Positions 42,131 to 52,500 of a stretch of DNA of 64,000 nt are shown here, piece after piece. The notes below the pieces were generated by a model. It did no database searches. It saw only the letters and a program-made list of their open reading frames with translations, and was not told the DNA's origin. The position numbers and the translations under genes were made by a program. This stretch comes from Fragilaria crotonensis (lineage: Eukaryota > Bacillariophyta > Fragilariophyceae > Fragilariales > Fragilariaceae). Where the stretch lies: assembly GCA_022925895.1 (NCBI GenBank), contig JAKSYS010000039.1, positions 62,001 through 126,000 of the forward strand. The letters are read 5' to 3'. How positions within the stretch are numbered: position 1 is the stretch's first letter; each line of letters begins with the position of its first letter.

Positions 42131-42844
42131 ATGATACGCGCTTCTTCAGTCTCGACACTTTTGCTTATAATGTGCACCATGCACGAGGGTCGAGCATCCG
42201 TCGTCGATGATAGCACCCGACGTCGTCGCCGAGATACAGTCGACAATTGCCTCAACAACGTTTGCCACAACAACGCTGGTTGCTTCTCCCTTGCGGACGA
42301 ATCTTACTACTGTAAATGCAAGACCGGATTCCGGGGCGATGGGGTGTCGTACTGCAAGCAATGGGACGAGGAACCACTCGGCGAGCTTGCAACGGATCCA
42401 GATTTCACGAACCGGTCAAACTCTCTGGGAGCCCCCGTTATTTCGGAACCATTAACGACGGATCCTCAATTGACGAAAGCTTCAATTGACGAAAGCTTTC
42501 CAATAGCCCCCGTGCCATCTGACCCATTGGGTTTACCACCATCCTTCTTTGCACAGGACGATAACTCCGGAAGCCCAACCGCGCCGTCTGATGCTCCAAT
42601 ACCACCGGTGGCGCAGGCACCTTTCCCAATTGCGTTTATCTTTCCAATAGCCCCCGTACCGCTTGACCCTTCGGGTGTACCACCGTCCTTCTTTGCCAAT
42701 GACGATATCCCTGGAAGCTCAATCGCACCATCTGCTGCTCCGACAGGTGTGGTCCCACCCCCGTCGCGAGCTCCTCATCCTTCGCCTCATGGCCAGCGCA
42801 GCGTCATTAATGATTCGCACGTACTGAAGGGACCGCTTCTTTAG
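42131..42844 (+). CDS. Secreted protein with one EGF-like domain and Pro-rich repeats
   Basis: A 237-residue intronless frame. The N-terminus is a signal peptide (SSVSTLLLIMCTMHEGRAS). Residues about 40-76 form one EGF module with six cysteines (CLNNVCHNNAGCFS, YYCKCKTGFRGDGVSYC), close to the calcium-binding type. The rest is Pro/Ser-rich with two copies of a ~60-residue unit, marked by PIAPVP, LPPSFFAQDD or VPPSFFANDD and SAPS-like words. It is probably an extracellular or wall-associated protein. It sits between the two copies of the duplicated four-gene block and has no copy in the second unit. Confidence 0.7.
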   Translation: MIRASSVSTLLLIMCTMHEGRASVVDDSTRRRRRDTVDNCLNNVCHNNAGCFSLADESYYCKCKTGFRGDGVSYCKQWDEEPLGELATDPDFTNRSNSLGAPVISEPLTTDPQLTKASIDESFPIAPVPSDPLGLPPSFFAQDDNSGSPTAPSDAPIPPVAQAPFPIAFIFPIAPVPLDPSGVPPSFFANDDIPGSSIAPSAAPTGVVPPPSRAPHPSPHGQRSVINDSHVLKGPLL

Positions 42845-42862
42845 GTTAATGCATAAATGCAT

Positions 42863-43117
42863 TCTAGAACTAAAGTATTAGTGGACGTCAATTTGGACGA
42901 AACTGTATCGGAGCTCTACGAGCGAGTATCACTCTTGGAGAATATGCAGACTGGAAAATGGAAATTGATGCTCGTGACCCCATCCATGAGGACCCTCCGA
43001 CCTAGTGATGGGCGGCTACGAGACTATGGAGTCGAGGCTGATCGTAAGTATCGACTCGAAGTCATCCTTGACATGGGCGCGTGCCACACGACCTGCAAGC
43101 GCTATAGTAGTCTCAGA
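42863..43117 (+). pseudogene. Degenerate copy of the ubiquitin-like gene
   Basis: It is near-identical to 45603-45898. It lacks the segment coding for the first strand and has a 6-base deletion (GDKRLR reduced to GRLR). A 2-base insertion at the stop codon (GCGCTATAG instead of GCGCTAG) opens the frame into the neighbouring MED7 fragment. The resulting 225-codon frame (42857-43534) is a chimera and probably not functional. Confidence 0.82.
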
Positions 43118-43383
43118 TCTTCATGTCCCAGGTCCCCGAAATTCGCAAACGGAGAGAGCTACCCACCTCAACTATTTCACAAAACGCGGCCACAACATCA
43201 CCCTCCTCGTCCTCCGGCGTGCTTCCCAGAATGGCATCCGAGTTGGGAGTGTCCTCACCAAGCCGGATCCGCACTGACTCGGCTCTCGCCTTGGCGGCAG
43301 CGGCAGCCGCTCGTCGAGTCCCTGGCACCAGAGCATCTGTTGGTATTAGAGGTGGCACCAGCGACGCTGCGTGCTTGTAATGG
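43118..43383 (-). pseudogene. Exon 1 fragment of a duplicated MED7 gene
   Basis: It matches MED7 exon 1 and the start of its intron at 46687-46946: PPLIPTDAL, the Ala-rich AAAAAAKARAESVRIRLGED segment and EDEEGDVVA are preserved. The first ~35 codons and exons 2-4 are absent. Confidence 0.85.
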
Positions 43384-43398
43384 AAGGGATGAGAAGGG

Positions 43399-43691
43399 AA
43401 TTTGCCTGCAATGTCTTTGCTTACCTCGACGACCTGACAAAAGTGTTTGCAGCATCCAGGCAGTCACTCAAGAAGAACGGCATCTTCGCGTTCTCAACAG
43501 AGTACCTAGAAGCGGAATGCACGCAGCCCTTTGAACTGCAAAAGAGTGCCAGATTCGCGCACAAACACAGTTACATAGAATCGCTCGCATCCTCGTACAA
43601 CTACCGGATTGTGCAGTCTCAAAAGAGTCTGTTGAGAAAGAATGCTGGCGCCGATGTCGATGGACTGCTCTTTGTCATGACCAAAGTATAA
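43399..43691 (+). pseudogene. 3' fragment of the duplicated methyltransferase gene
   Basis: It repeats the last ~95 codons of the methyltransferase at 39842-41200 (KKNGIFAFSTEYLEAE, QKSARFAHKHSYIESLASS, GADVDGLLFVMTKV) with scattered substitutions. The SAM-binding motif is missing. It is joined directly to the MED7 fragment at about 43384-43398, marking the junction of the tandem duplication. Confidence 0.87.
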
Positions 43692-43702
43692 TTCTCATCG
43701 AC

Positions 43703-45004
43703 TCAAGAACTCTTGGCCTTCCTTTTAGCGTTCGCATCGCCTGCGTTTTCAGCCTTCCGTTTTCCAAACAAGGCGCCTTCGCCCGCCTCCTCTTCATCCT
43801 CGGAGAAACTTTCCCCATCACTATCATCGACAGGCTGGCCTAACTCGTCGTAGTCGTCTTCAAACTCGCCGTAGCCCTGTTGCTCTGCTTCCAGCATTTC
43901 TTCCAATACAGCATCCTCGTCCTCGTCCTCGTCATTAGCGACGCGAGCCTTAGCAGATTCACCATTCTCGACAGTAACCGCCGCTTCTTGCATGGCCTTG
44001 ACGAATTCAATGCCTACCTTCCTCCGATACGTGGGATCCAATTCGGCTTCGTGTTCCTTGCAGTACTCGTAGCAGGCTCGGATGCACGACTTGGATAAAT
44101 CGAATCGCTGATAATAGATAAGTAACTGTGCGCACACGAGGAGGAGTCGGATCCGGAATGGTGGAATCCTATCCTCATGAAAGTAGTTTGGATTCACGTA
44201 CGACCGTTCAAAGCTGTGACAATCGCTGCACACAAAGGAAATGGCAATGCGAGGTTCCGGTGATGTTTGTGGATTCCCTCGTGAACCCCAGTGCAGAATA
44301 CGGTGTGTAAAGAGAACCGATTCGCCCGGTTGGCGGGGAAGAGCTCGAATATTTTGGTAGGACTCCTTGGTGGAGAGAGCCCGGAGCAGGGGATCGGCGT
44401 CCTCGTCGCCAGCGAGATAACCAGGGTCGTATTGTTTCGGAATAACATACAAACAACTGTTTTCTGGAGTCGCATGAGATAAAGCTGTCCACATTGTTAC
44501 ATACTTGGCTTGATGGTCGTCATGAAAACTGGAACTTGTTTCTTCTGGTTGTCTGTCGCGATGTGGGCTGAAGCCTGCAGCGTTTTCTTTCGGATCAATG
44601 TACCAAGCTAATACATCGAAATTGAACGAATTTGATGAATGTGTCGAATCCTTCAGAATTTTCTTGGCGTATTGAGCATACTCCCAGGTCTCGTCACAAA
44701 GCAAAATGAACGTTGCAGGTAGGTGGCGTGTGTGCAAGAATGATATGCACTCCCTGAGTTTCAGGGTCAATTCGTCATATCTGGGATCGTCTTGGACCCG
44801 ATCCACAAGCGCGTAGCCATCCTCCAACAACCGACTCCTGTGTGGTGAATCTCCACCAACGGGTTTGGGGGAACATTTCGCCACATCGTCCACGCAAAAG
44901 TCATCATCATGTTCATCAGTGATTGTCCAGATTTTAGACAAATCTTGCCAAAACTGGATACCTGACCAATTTGCTTTGTTGTCGAGAGTCAGGATGTCAT
45001 TCAT
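43703..45004 (-). CDS. Phytanoyl-CoA-dioxygenase-like 2OG-Fe(II) oxygenase
   Basis: A 433-residue intronless protein from ATG 45004. The core double-stranded beta-helix is visible: AWYIDPKENAAGFSPHRDRQ with the HxD ligands, the strand KYVTMWTALSHATPENSCLY, the FTHRILHWGSRG segment with the distal His and the 2-oxoglutarate-binding Arg, then RIAISFVCSD. This order is typical of PhyH-type oxygenases. A C-terminal helical region (RACYEYCKEHEAELDPTYRR) and a strongly acidic tail (VANDEDEDEDAV, FSEDEEEAGE) ending in KAKSS follow. The substrate is unknown. It is convergent with the methyltransferase fragment, 11 bases away; a fragment of its 3' end lies at 41212-41434. Confidence 0.82.
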   Translation of the reverse strand: MNDILTLDNKANWSGIQFWQDLSKIWTITDEHDDDFCVDDVAKCSPKPVGGDSPHRSRLLEDGYALVDRVQDDPRYDELTLKLRECISFLHTRHLPATFILLCDETWEYAQYAKKILKDSTHSSNSFNFDVLAWYIDPKENAAGFSPHRDRQPEETSSSFHDDHQAKYVTMWTALSHATPENSCLYVIPKQYDPGYLAGDEDADPLLRALSTKESYQNIRALPRQPGESVLFTHRILHWGSRGNPQTSPEPRIAISFVCSDCHSFERSYVNPNYFHEDRIPPFRIRLLLVCAQLLIYYQRFDLSKSCIRACYEYCKEHEAELDPTYRRKVGIEFVKAMQEAAVTVENGESAKARVANDEDEDEDAVLEEMLEAEQQGYGEFEDDYDELGQPVDDSDGESFSEDEEEAGEGALFGKRKAENAGDANAKRKAKSS

Positions 45005-45592
45005 CTTTGACTGATCACTGATCACGTCTATCAAGGCTGGGACAAGTAATCAACACTACTGTTCGACCACGTCCAATCAACCAAGTTCGGAATGCCGGAC
45101 TTCGTGGTTCCTAGTTCCTAGTAGGCTGATCTGAGGTTATAAACTGAACCACTGGCCATCACAATTGAAAAATGTGTATTTTTTGATGTGCCCGACGCCC
45201 GACTCTACCGGTAGTACTCTACTAGCTACCGGTACTAGGTAGGAGACATGCTACGTGCCATGTGGATCACGTGTAGATCGTGGCGCATTGTGTACCTGAT
45301 ACATAGTACAAGGTCCTTGGTACGATACCGTGTACCATGCCATACTGGAGAAGGTAAAAGTGGATCATATGTCATGCTACTGTATGTCATCCGTCGTACA
45401 GCGTACGATCATACAGGATTCCCGACTCGCGACTCGCGACTCGCGACTGGAGACTGGCACCGGAAACGCCAGTCGATAGTTGACACTTGACACACAGCAA
45501 CTGCAGCTTCGCTCCACACCCGATGCCATTCCACAGAATAGCATGCGACTACAATCAACATCAGGAAGAAAGACAGCATCAATAGTTTACAG
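45005..45592. other. Intergenic region with GTAC words and a GACTCGC microrepeat
   Basis: CTACCGGTAG lies near 45207. GACTCGC is repeated three times at about 45424-45444. TTTACAG directly before the ATG at 45593 could be a splice acceptor, so an upstream exon of the next gene is possible. Confidence 0.5.
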
Positions 45593-45880
45593 ATGAGCAG
45601 CGTTTGCATTCTAGAACTAAAGACTCTCAGGAGTCAAATGCATGTAATAGTGGACGTCAATTTGGACGAAACTGTATCGGAGCTCTACGAGCGAGTATCA
45701 CTCTTGGAGACTACGCAGACTGGAAAATGGAAGTTGATGCTCGTAACCCCATCCATTAGGACGCTCCGACCTAGTGATGGAGACAAGCGGCTACGAGACT
45801 ATGGAGTCGAGGCTGATCAAAAGTATCGACTCGAAGTCATCCTTGACATGGGCGCGTGCCACACGACCTGCAAGCGCTAG
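45593..45880 (+). CDS. Small ubiquitin-like-fold protein
   Basis: A 95-residue frame starting MSSVCILELKTLRSQMHVIV, a ubiquitin-like first hairpin, then VNLDETVSELYERVSLLE (helix), KWKLMLVTP (strand 3), LRPSDGDKRLRDYGVEAD and KYRLEVILDMG (last strand). It ends in ACHTTCKR and lacks a terminal Gly-Gly, so conjugation is unlikely; it may be a domain of a protein whose other exons I do not see. A broken copy lies at 42863-43117. The UBL fold is inferred from the strand pattern. Confidence 0.6.
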   Translation: MSSVCILELKTLRSQMHVIVDVNLDETVSELYERVSLLETTQTGKWKLMLVTPSIRTLRPSDGDKRLRDYGVEADQKYRLEVILDMGACHTTCKR

Positions 45881-46122
45881 TAGTCTCAGGTCTTCGTGTC
45901 GTGATTGGAGAATGATTAATTCTTTGGTCGCTCTTTGTCGACGAGGAATCTACCATGTGTAATGTCGCATGGGACGCCGTGTTATCGAGTAAGAATGGCA
46001 GACCTGATGAGAGCAACTCACTTTATCCAATCAAGGCCCTACCATGTCGTCAATCAACTAGCCACTCGTGATCTGCAGGTACACACTCTGGACTCTGGAT
46101 TACTCGTGAACCGAGAAGTATT

Positions 46123-47037
46123 CTATGTTTCCATCATACCTAGTGCATCGTTGGCCTTTTGAACTTCTTCCTTCAACACTGATAGTGCTTTACTCCGACC
46201 AACAAGTTGCTTTTCCAACAACTCGATCAAAACTTCACGGGCTTGGTGCTCCCGAAATTTGTTGCACTCTTGAAGCATGAGAAAAGTGTTATGCGAGAGC
46301 TCATCGCGCCGTTTTCTGTCGAAGCGGTGGTCAGTGGTCAGTGCGCAGAGAAGCCAAGGTCGTGAATCTTTCACATTGAATACATCTCCCCTGTGTCGTT
46401 AACTTACTTATTTTCCAGCGGGCGATTTACCAAGTCTTTCACAAGCCCAACGAAGAGCTGAACGACTTCTCGATTCAATCTTTGGTGGAAGCTTCATGAG
46501 ATGTATTTAATCTACAAAAACATTACCGAAGTACAAACCCCTTACCTATGGACTTCGTCTCGGATTTTTCGAGGATCCTCGCATAAATCTTGAACCTCTA
46601 CGAGGTATGGATCCTAGACCCACACCGAATAAGCAATACATGAGTTAATTGGTGAACAGTCATTTTCATTCATGCCTAGTGACACTACAGGTTCCCGAAA
46701 TTCGCAAACGGAGAGAGCTACTCACCTCAACTATTTCACCAAACACGGCCACAACATCGCCCTCCTCGTCCTCCGGCGTGCCTCCCAGAATGGCATCCGA
46801 GTTGGGAGTGTCCTCACCAAGTCGGATCCGCACTGACTCGGCTCTCGCCTTGGCGGCAGCGGCAGCCGCTCGTCGAGTCCCTCGCTCTAGGGCATCTGTA
46901 GGTATTAGAGGTGGCACCAGCGACGACGCTTGCTTGTAATAGAATGGAGGTGGAGGAAATTCGGATACGAGCAATTGAGCTTCACCGGGAACATCTCCTT
47001 CCCCGCCGTCAGCGGCGCCAGCATTGGTAGTAGCCAT
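46123..47037 (-). CDS. MED7: Mediator subunit MED7, four exons
   Basis: MED7 forms the hinge of the Mediator middle module with MED21. Exons 47037-46726, 46613-46546, 46491-46408 and 46315-46123 join in frame across introns with GTGAGT, GTAAGG and GTAAGT donors into 218 residues, near the family's usual ~230. Exon 1 has the hallmark EFPPPPFYYKQ and PPLIPTDAL; exons 1-3 give VFGEIVE, DLCEDPRKIRDEVH and LNREVVQLFVGLVKDLVNRP; exon 4 gives the helix FLMLQECNKFREHQAREVLI and LLEKQL. An Ala-rich low-complexity insert (RRAAAAAAKARAES) lies in exon 1. A CCAAT box in a 72-base inverted repeat lies about 115 bases before the start. A broken exon 1 copy is at 43118-43383. Confidence 0.9.
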
Positions 47038-47102
47038 GTCGGAGTGCTTCACTGACTCTCGCAACCTCGAAGAATGTACCAGCACAAAAGCAAGAGGCAA
47101 AT

Positions 47103-48149
47103 CGGGAATGCCTAATGCACTAAAACTTAAGGAGCAAACTAAACACTAAACCAATCAGAATCCGCGGAGACGTCATCATTTCGAGTTTCGTCCTCAATGA
47201 CTATTTGCACCCCCCTCTCTAAATAAAGCACTTCGATCGAGGCTTTGAAAAATTCGATCATGCATATTCGTATACATACATAATCTTAGACACATGTAAG
47301 AGAGGATCTTCATGTGCATTCGAGTTTTGAACTCACATTCATTTATGCAAATGCATGGGCATACGATATATACGATATACGTAATCTGTATGCACACCAA
47401 GGACTTGTATGCATACATTGTACCAGGTTGGCGTGTCTTCGTACAAATCGGCTCCTGAAATACTACGAAGACAAATCAACGATCGTCTGATACTGGATGT
47501 CTACGGAGTTTGTCGTCGTGTGTACTACAGTAGCACGTGACATGTATTGATATGAAAACAGTAAATCGATACGAATGCAACTACTTCAGTACGAGTAATG
47601 CTACTACGACAGTACGCCATACAACATGTTTCCGTACGCCGGTGTTGTTGTCAGGTGAGACCCTTGGAAAAAATGCGATGAAAATCAATCAAAACAGCTT
47701 CACTCCCATGGTCACTACAACTGACAGACTACAATTGCTACATGAATAGAGGATACAGATTGGAAAGTTAAAAAGGGTCAACTACAAGAGAATGGACCCT
47801 CAACTGTCAACAGTTGAGGGTCCATTGTCGCAAAATACAATTTAATTGTTTTGTGCTCATCCGGATGCGTACCAGTCTTTCAAGACCGTTTCTACGTGAT
47901 TCTACCTACTGTGGACTACGTAAGTTTAATAGTGCAGTACTATTTTCCTTATCTAATTTCAAAACTGGACGTTGAAAACGTAGCGTTGCGATGCCGGCGT
48001 GCAATTTGAATATACATTTATATGCATGTATAAGATAACGATCACCTCAGATGACTATTTTTACCCCTCTCCCCTATGACGTCTCCGCGGATTCTGATTG
48101 GTTTAGGGCTTTAGTTTGCTCCTTAAGTTTTAGTGCATTAGGCATTCCC
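47103..48149. repeat. Inverted pair of 72-bp sequences flanking ~900 bp upstream of MED7
   Basis: 47103-47174 and the reverse complement of 48078-48149 differ at only a few bases. Both contain a CCAAT box and end in GGAGACGTC. Neighbouring sequence (TGACTATTT...CCCCTCTC) is also partly shared. The interior carries no gene. This could be a foldback element or an inverted duplication of the MED7 promoter. Confidence 0.8.
47791..47826. repeat. Perfect 17-bp inverted repeat
   Basis: AATGGACCCTCAACTGT, a 2-base spacer, then its exact reverse complement, inside the interval bounded by the 72-bp pair. Confidence 0.9.
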
Positions 48150-48173
48150 AGGCAAATCAATCAGAAGCAAGTG

Positions 48174-48301
48174 TGTTGTTCTCCCCGGGTAACCCGGAGG
48201 GTCATTGTGACTGCGTCACCATGCCTGAGTCCAGGGCCACTCAAATCACTAGCTGACCATAATTTATGTAGCTCACCGTTTGAACGACATTCACTTCAAC
48301 A
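48174..48301 (+). repeat. 5' LTR of the copia element
   Basis: It starts TGTTGTTCTCCCCGG and ends CTTCAACA, with the TG...CA ends typical of LTRs. It contains a short palindrome, CCCGGGTAACCCGG. Confidence 0.95.
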
Positions 48302-48420
48302 GAGCTACATAAACGTTCACCCCTCGGCATCGATAACGAGCGCCGCTCCCCCACCGACAGTCATCTTCACTGTCGCCATCATCCGTACAACTCGTGTCGA
48401 AAAATCCACAAGTTTACAGG

Positions 48421-49497
48421 ATGTCTTCGTCTCCGAAATTCAATTTCCCATACGAGACCTTAACGCCCATCCCGGGCAAACCAACGAACACGACCCTACA
48501 GTTGCTTCAACGCCAATTGTTCACTAACGCACGTTCGGTCCCGTCGGCACGCGGCGGCGGCAATCATGGCCATCTCGCCATTGTCCTTAATCCTGCCGAG
48601 TATCTTGCACGCGTTGGCGTTCCCTTCATCATTCCCGTCCATCCCGGACCGCCTCCCGAGGCCGCAGGCACTGCTGCTGCAATTGCCGTCGCGCTACGCA
48701 ACTACACTGATGCCCTCGCTGACGTAACTCTTTACAACAGCCTCAGTTCTGCACTCACAGCCCAGCTCTTAACGGCCGTCAATGCCTCCTTCCTCAGCGC
48801 ACTCGAGGATCCTGATTTTGGATTTGGGGACGTCACGCCGTTAGCCATGCTCAACCACCTCCGGGCGGAATACGGCACCATGACACCCGAGGAACTCGAA
48901 CGCAACCGTTCAGCCTTATCGGAGCCGTGGAACTTCGACGATCCTATCGAGGATCTTTGGGCCAAAATCTCCAATATTCAGCGAATTGCCACTCTCGGAC
49001 GCGTCCCCATCCCTGATATCACGATCATTACCCTCACTTTGGCTATGATTGAAAAGACCGGCCTTCTCGCCACGACCACCGAGAAGTTTCGACTCCGCCC
49101 CGTCGACGAATGGACGGTCGCACTGTTCAAAACCGAGTTCCAACTCGGCAACAAGGAACGCATTCGTCGCCTCACTGCCGGCGACGCCGGGTTTCACGGA
49201 GCACACTCCGCTGCCATCGTAACTCCAACGACCACTGAGACAGCTGCCGCTGCCACCATACCGCCTCCTACCGCCACTACCGATGCCGCCTCCCGCCACG
49301 TAACAGTTGAAGGCGGCAAAATGTATTATTGTTGGACACACGGGCTCAGCCCCCAGCGCAACCACACGTCGCTCACTTGCCATCGTAAAGCCGAAGGTCA
49401 CAAAGACGATGCCACCGCCTTCAAAATGAAGGGTGGCAACAACACCATCTCGTCCGGACGACCTCGTCAATTGCCTGCGTCTTCCCCTCCTAACTGA
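48421..49497 (+). CDS. gag: Gag-like region of the copia element
   Basis: It codes for a ~358-residue Gag-like protein in the position and size expected for copia elements. The middle is a helical capsid-type region (LNHLRAEYGTMTPEELE, IEDLWAKISNIQ). The C-terminus has a Cys/His stretch (YYCWTHG ... HTSLTCHRKAEGH) in place of a standard zinc knuckle. Confidence 0.85.
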   Translation: MSSSPKFNFPYETLTPIPGKPTNTTLQLLQRQLFTNARSVPSARGGGNHGHLAIVLNPAEYLARVGVPFIIPVHPGPPPEAAGTAAAIAVALRNYTDALADVTLYNSLSSALTAQLLTAVNASFLSALEDPDFGFGDVTPLAMLNHLRAEYGTMTPEELERNRSALSEPWNFDDPIEDLWAKISNIQRIATLGRVPIPDITIITLTLAMIEKTGLLATTTEKFRLRPVDEWTVALFKTEFQLGNKERIRRLTAGDAGFHGAHSAAIVTPTTTETAAAATIPPPTATTDAASRHVTVEGGKMYYCWTHGLSPQRNHTSLTCHRKAEGHKDDATAFKMKGGNNTISSGRPRQLPASSPPN

Positions 49498-49521
49498 CGG
49501 CGCGGGGAGCCTACCATACCT

Positions 49522-52500
49522 TTGACTCTGGAAACAACAACTAATCTATCTAACGTTCTAAACGCAGATTCTGATTTTTGTCTATCTACTGTTACCGTAG
49601 GTCCCCCCCCAACCATCGTTCCACCCGACGCACGTGCCATCGCAGATAGCGGGAGCACCGCGCATTTCTGCACTATCACTGCCCACGTCCGCAACAAACG
49701 GCCCACCAATAATCCCATTGGTATTGCCAATCCCAACGGCACTATCATGTACTCAACACATGAAGCCGAGCTTGACATTCCACGCCTCCCTCTCGCAGCT
49801 CGCCGCGTTCACATTGTCCCGGCACTACAAACCGCGTCCTTACTTTCCATGGGGCAATTATGCGACGCAGGTTGCATCGTCACGTTTGACGCCAAAATCG
49901 TCACCGTCCATCTCGACGACGAACTCATCCTCACCGGCGCACGAACGCCCACCACCGGCCTCTGGCATTTAAATCTCGTTGCCCCCCTCGATCCGCACAA
50001 CACGCCCGTCGTCGACGCTCCGCCTTCCCTTCACAACAGCTTCGCCGCAGTGCACTCCGCAACGCCGGCCGAACTTGTTGCATTTGCCCACGCTGCCCTT
50101 TTCTCGCCTGCGCTATCCACGCTCAAACGCGCGTTAATTAACGGATACTTGCCGCACTTCATGGGTCTCACGGCCCAGACCCTAGCCAAACATCCACCCA
50201 ACTCCGTGGCCATGGTCAAAGGGCACATGGATCAAACCCGACAAAACAAAAATTCTACCAAAGTCAAAACCGCCATCACGCCCAGCTTGCCGACTGATGA
50301 CGACGATGCCTTCCCGTCCAGCGACCCATCTAACATTCGCACGCATAACTGTTTCGCAGCCGTCTTCGAACCTAGTTCTGGACAGATCCACACCGACCAA
50401 ACGGGCAGATTTGTTGTCGCATCCAACAGCGGCAACAACTACATTCTTGTTTTGTATGACTACGACAGCAACAGCATCCTTGTTGCACCGCTCCGCAGTC
50501 GCACCGGCCCATGCATCTTGGCTGGCTACCAAGTTCTCCATGCCCGCCTCGTGGCGGCTGGACTCCGTCCGCAATTGCAACGCCTGGATAACGAATGCTC
50601 CACTGCTTTAAAACAGTTCATGAGTGCCGAAGACGTCGACTACCAACTCGTTCCCCCCAACCTTCATCGCCGAAATGCAGCCGAACGCGCCATCCGCACG
50701 TTCAAAAACCACTTCATTGCTGGGCTCTGTGGCGTCGACAAAATTTCCGTTACACCTTTGGGACAAACTGCTACCCCAGGCCGAAATTACACTCAATCTC
50801 CTCCGAGGCTCGCGCATCAATCCCAAACTCTGCCCAAATGCACGGCGCGTTTGATTTTAACCGCACCCCGCTGGCCCCGCCCGGCATCCGCGTCTTGGTC
50901 CACATCAAGCCCAACGAACGTACCACATGGTCCCCGCACGGTGAGGACGGATGGTACGTCGGGCCAGCTCTGGACTCGTATCGCTGCTATACGGTGTGGA
51001 TGTGGGACACCCGTGCCACTCGCGTTTGCGACACGCTGCATGGTTTCCCACAAAATGTCCAATGCCCTCGCGTCGTCCACCGACCTCATCCTCGCCGGAT
51101 CCGCGACATCTTACATGCTCTGCGCAACCCGACGCCTGGGTCGCCATTGGCTCCCTTGACGGACAGTCATTACGACGCGTTGACACAATTGACATCCATC
51201 CTGACGTCCATCGCGGCACCCACCCGCACGCTGACAAACGCACCGCCAACGTCGCCGGTGACCGAACCCGACCTTCTCGAGGACGTCGCCGTCACTGACC
51301 CACCTCTGAGGGTGGTAACCAACAATCCTGGCCCGACATCAACGCCTATCCCTGCCATACCTCTGAGGGTGGGCAACCTTCCGGCCATCCCCGCCGCCGC
51401 GGAGCTCCCCACTCTCGACACGAGAAGTGTCACGTTCGCCCCCCTACCCACGCCACCTGTGACTACTACGTTCACAAATAGTACTGGCACCGTCGGCAAA
51501 CGTCGTCGCCGCGCACGCCGTAACCTCCCACCCACCAAAGCGCTCAAAGACGCACAAACTGTCCACCCCAAAAAGCTTCACAACATCGCACCTGCCGTGC
51601 CCCAACAAACGTCGGCCCCACGCCATCCACACGGCACTCGTTCACAAGGAAAACAACGACTCCAACACGTCGCCGCCATCGCTTTGGCCAACATCCTCGC
51701 GGACGCCCACAAAACGCGTGATCAGACCATGCCACACCACTTCGCGTTACATGGCAATGCCTTCAACCCGGACACCGGCCAGATCGCAGAATATCGCGAA
51801 CTCAGCCAATGCAGCGACGGAGCCCTCTGGCAGGCATCCAATGCCGACGAGATCGGCCGCCTCGCCCAAGGTTATGGTGCCGTCAAGGGCACCAACACCA
51901 TGCACTTCATCCCAGTATCCGCCATTCCTCGCGGACGCAAAGCTACCTACTTGCGCGTTGTGTCTGCCTTCCGACCCGAAAAAGAAAATCCGCGACGCGT
52001 TCGCTGGACGTGCGGCGGCGACAAAGTCGATTACCCATTCGACGTCAGCACCAAGACCGCCGACCTCACTACCGCCAAACTGCTCATCAATAGTGTCCTC
52101 TCCACCAAAAATGCCAAGTTCCTCACCGCCGACTTAAAAGATTTTTATCTCGGGACACCCATGGAACGCTACGAGTACATGCGCATCCCCGTCCATATGA
52201 TTCCTGACGTCATCATCGACCAGTACAATTTACGTCCCCTCATCCACAATGGCCACGTTTATGTTGAAATCCGACGCGGCATGTACGGCCTCCCCCAAGC
52301 AGGCCGGCTTGCAAATGATCAACTCATCAAATTCCTCGCTCCCAACGGCTACGAACCCGCACCTCTGACCCCCGGTCTCTGGCGCCACACCACCCGTGAC
52401 ATTGTCTTCAGCTTAGTTGTTGACGATTTTGGCATCCGCTACACCGACATCGCGGACGCCGAACACCTCCTTGCCACCCTCGAAGCGACCTACCAAGTGA

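Noticed and set aside
48732-49470. Minus-strand open frames inside the copia gag region
   Set aside because: They are shadows of the GC-rich gag frame, without family resemblance.
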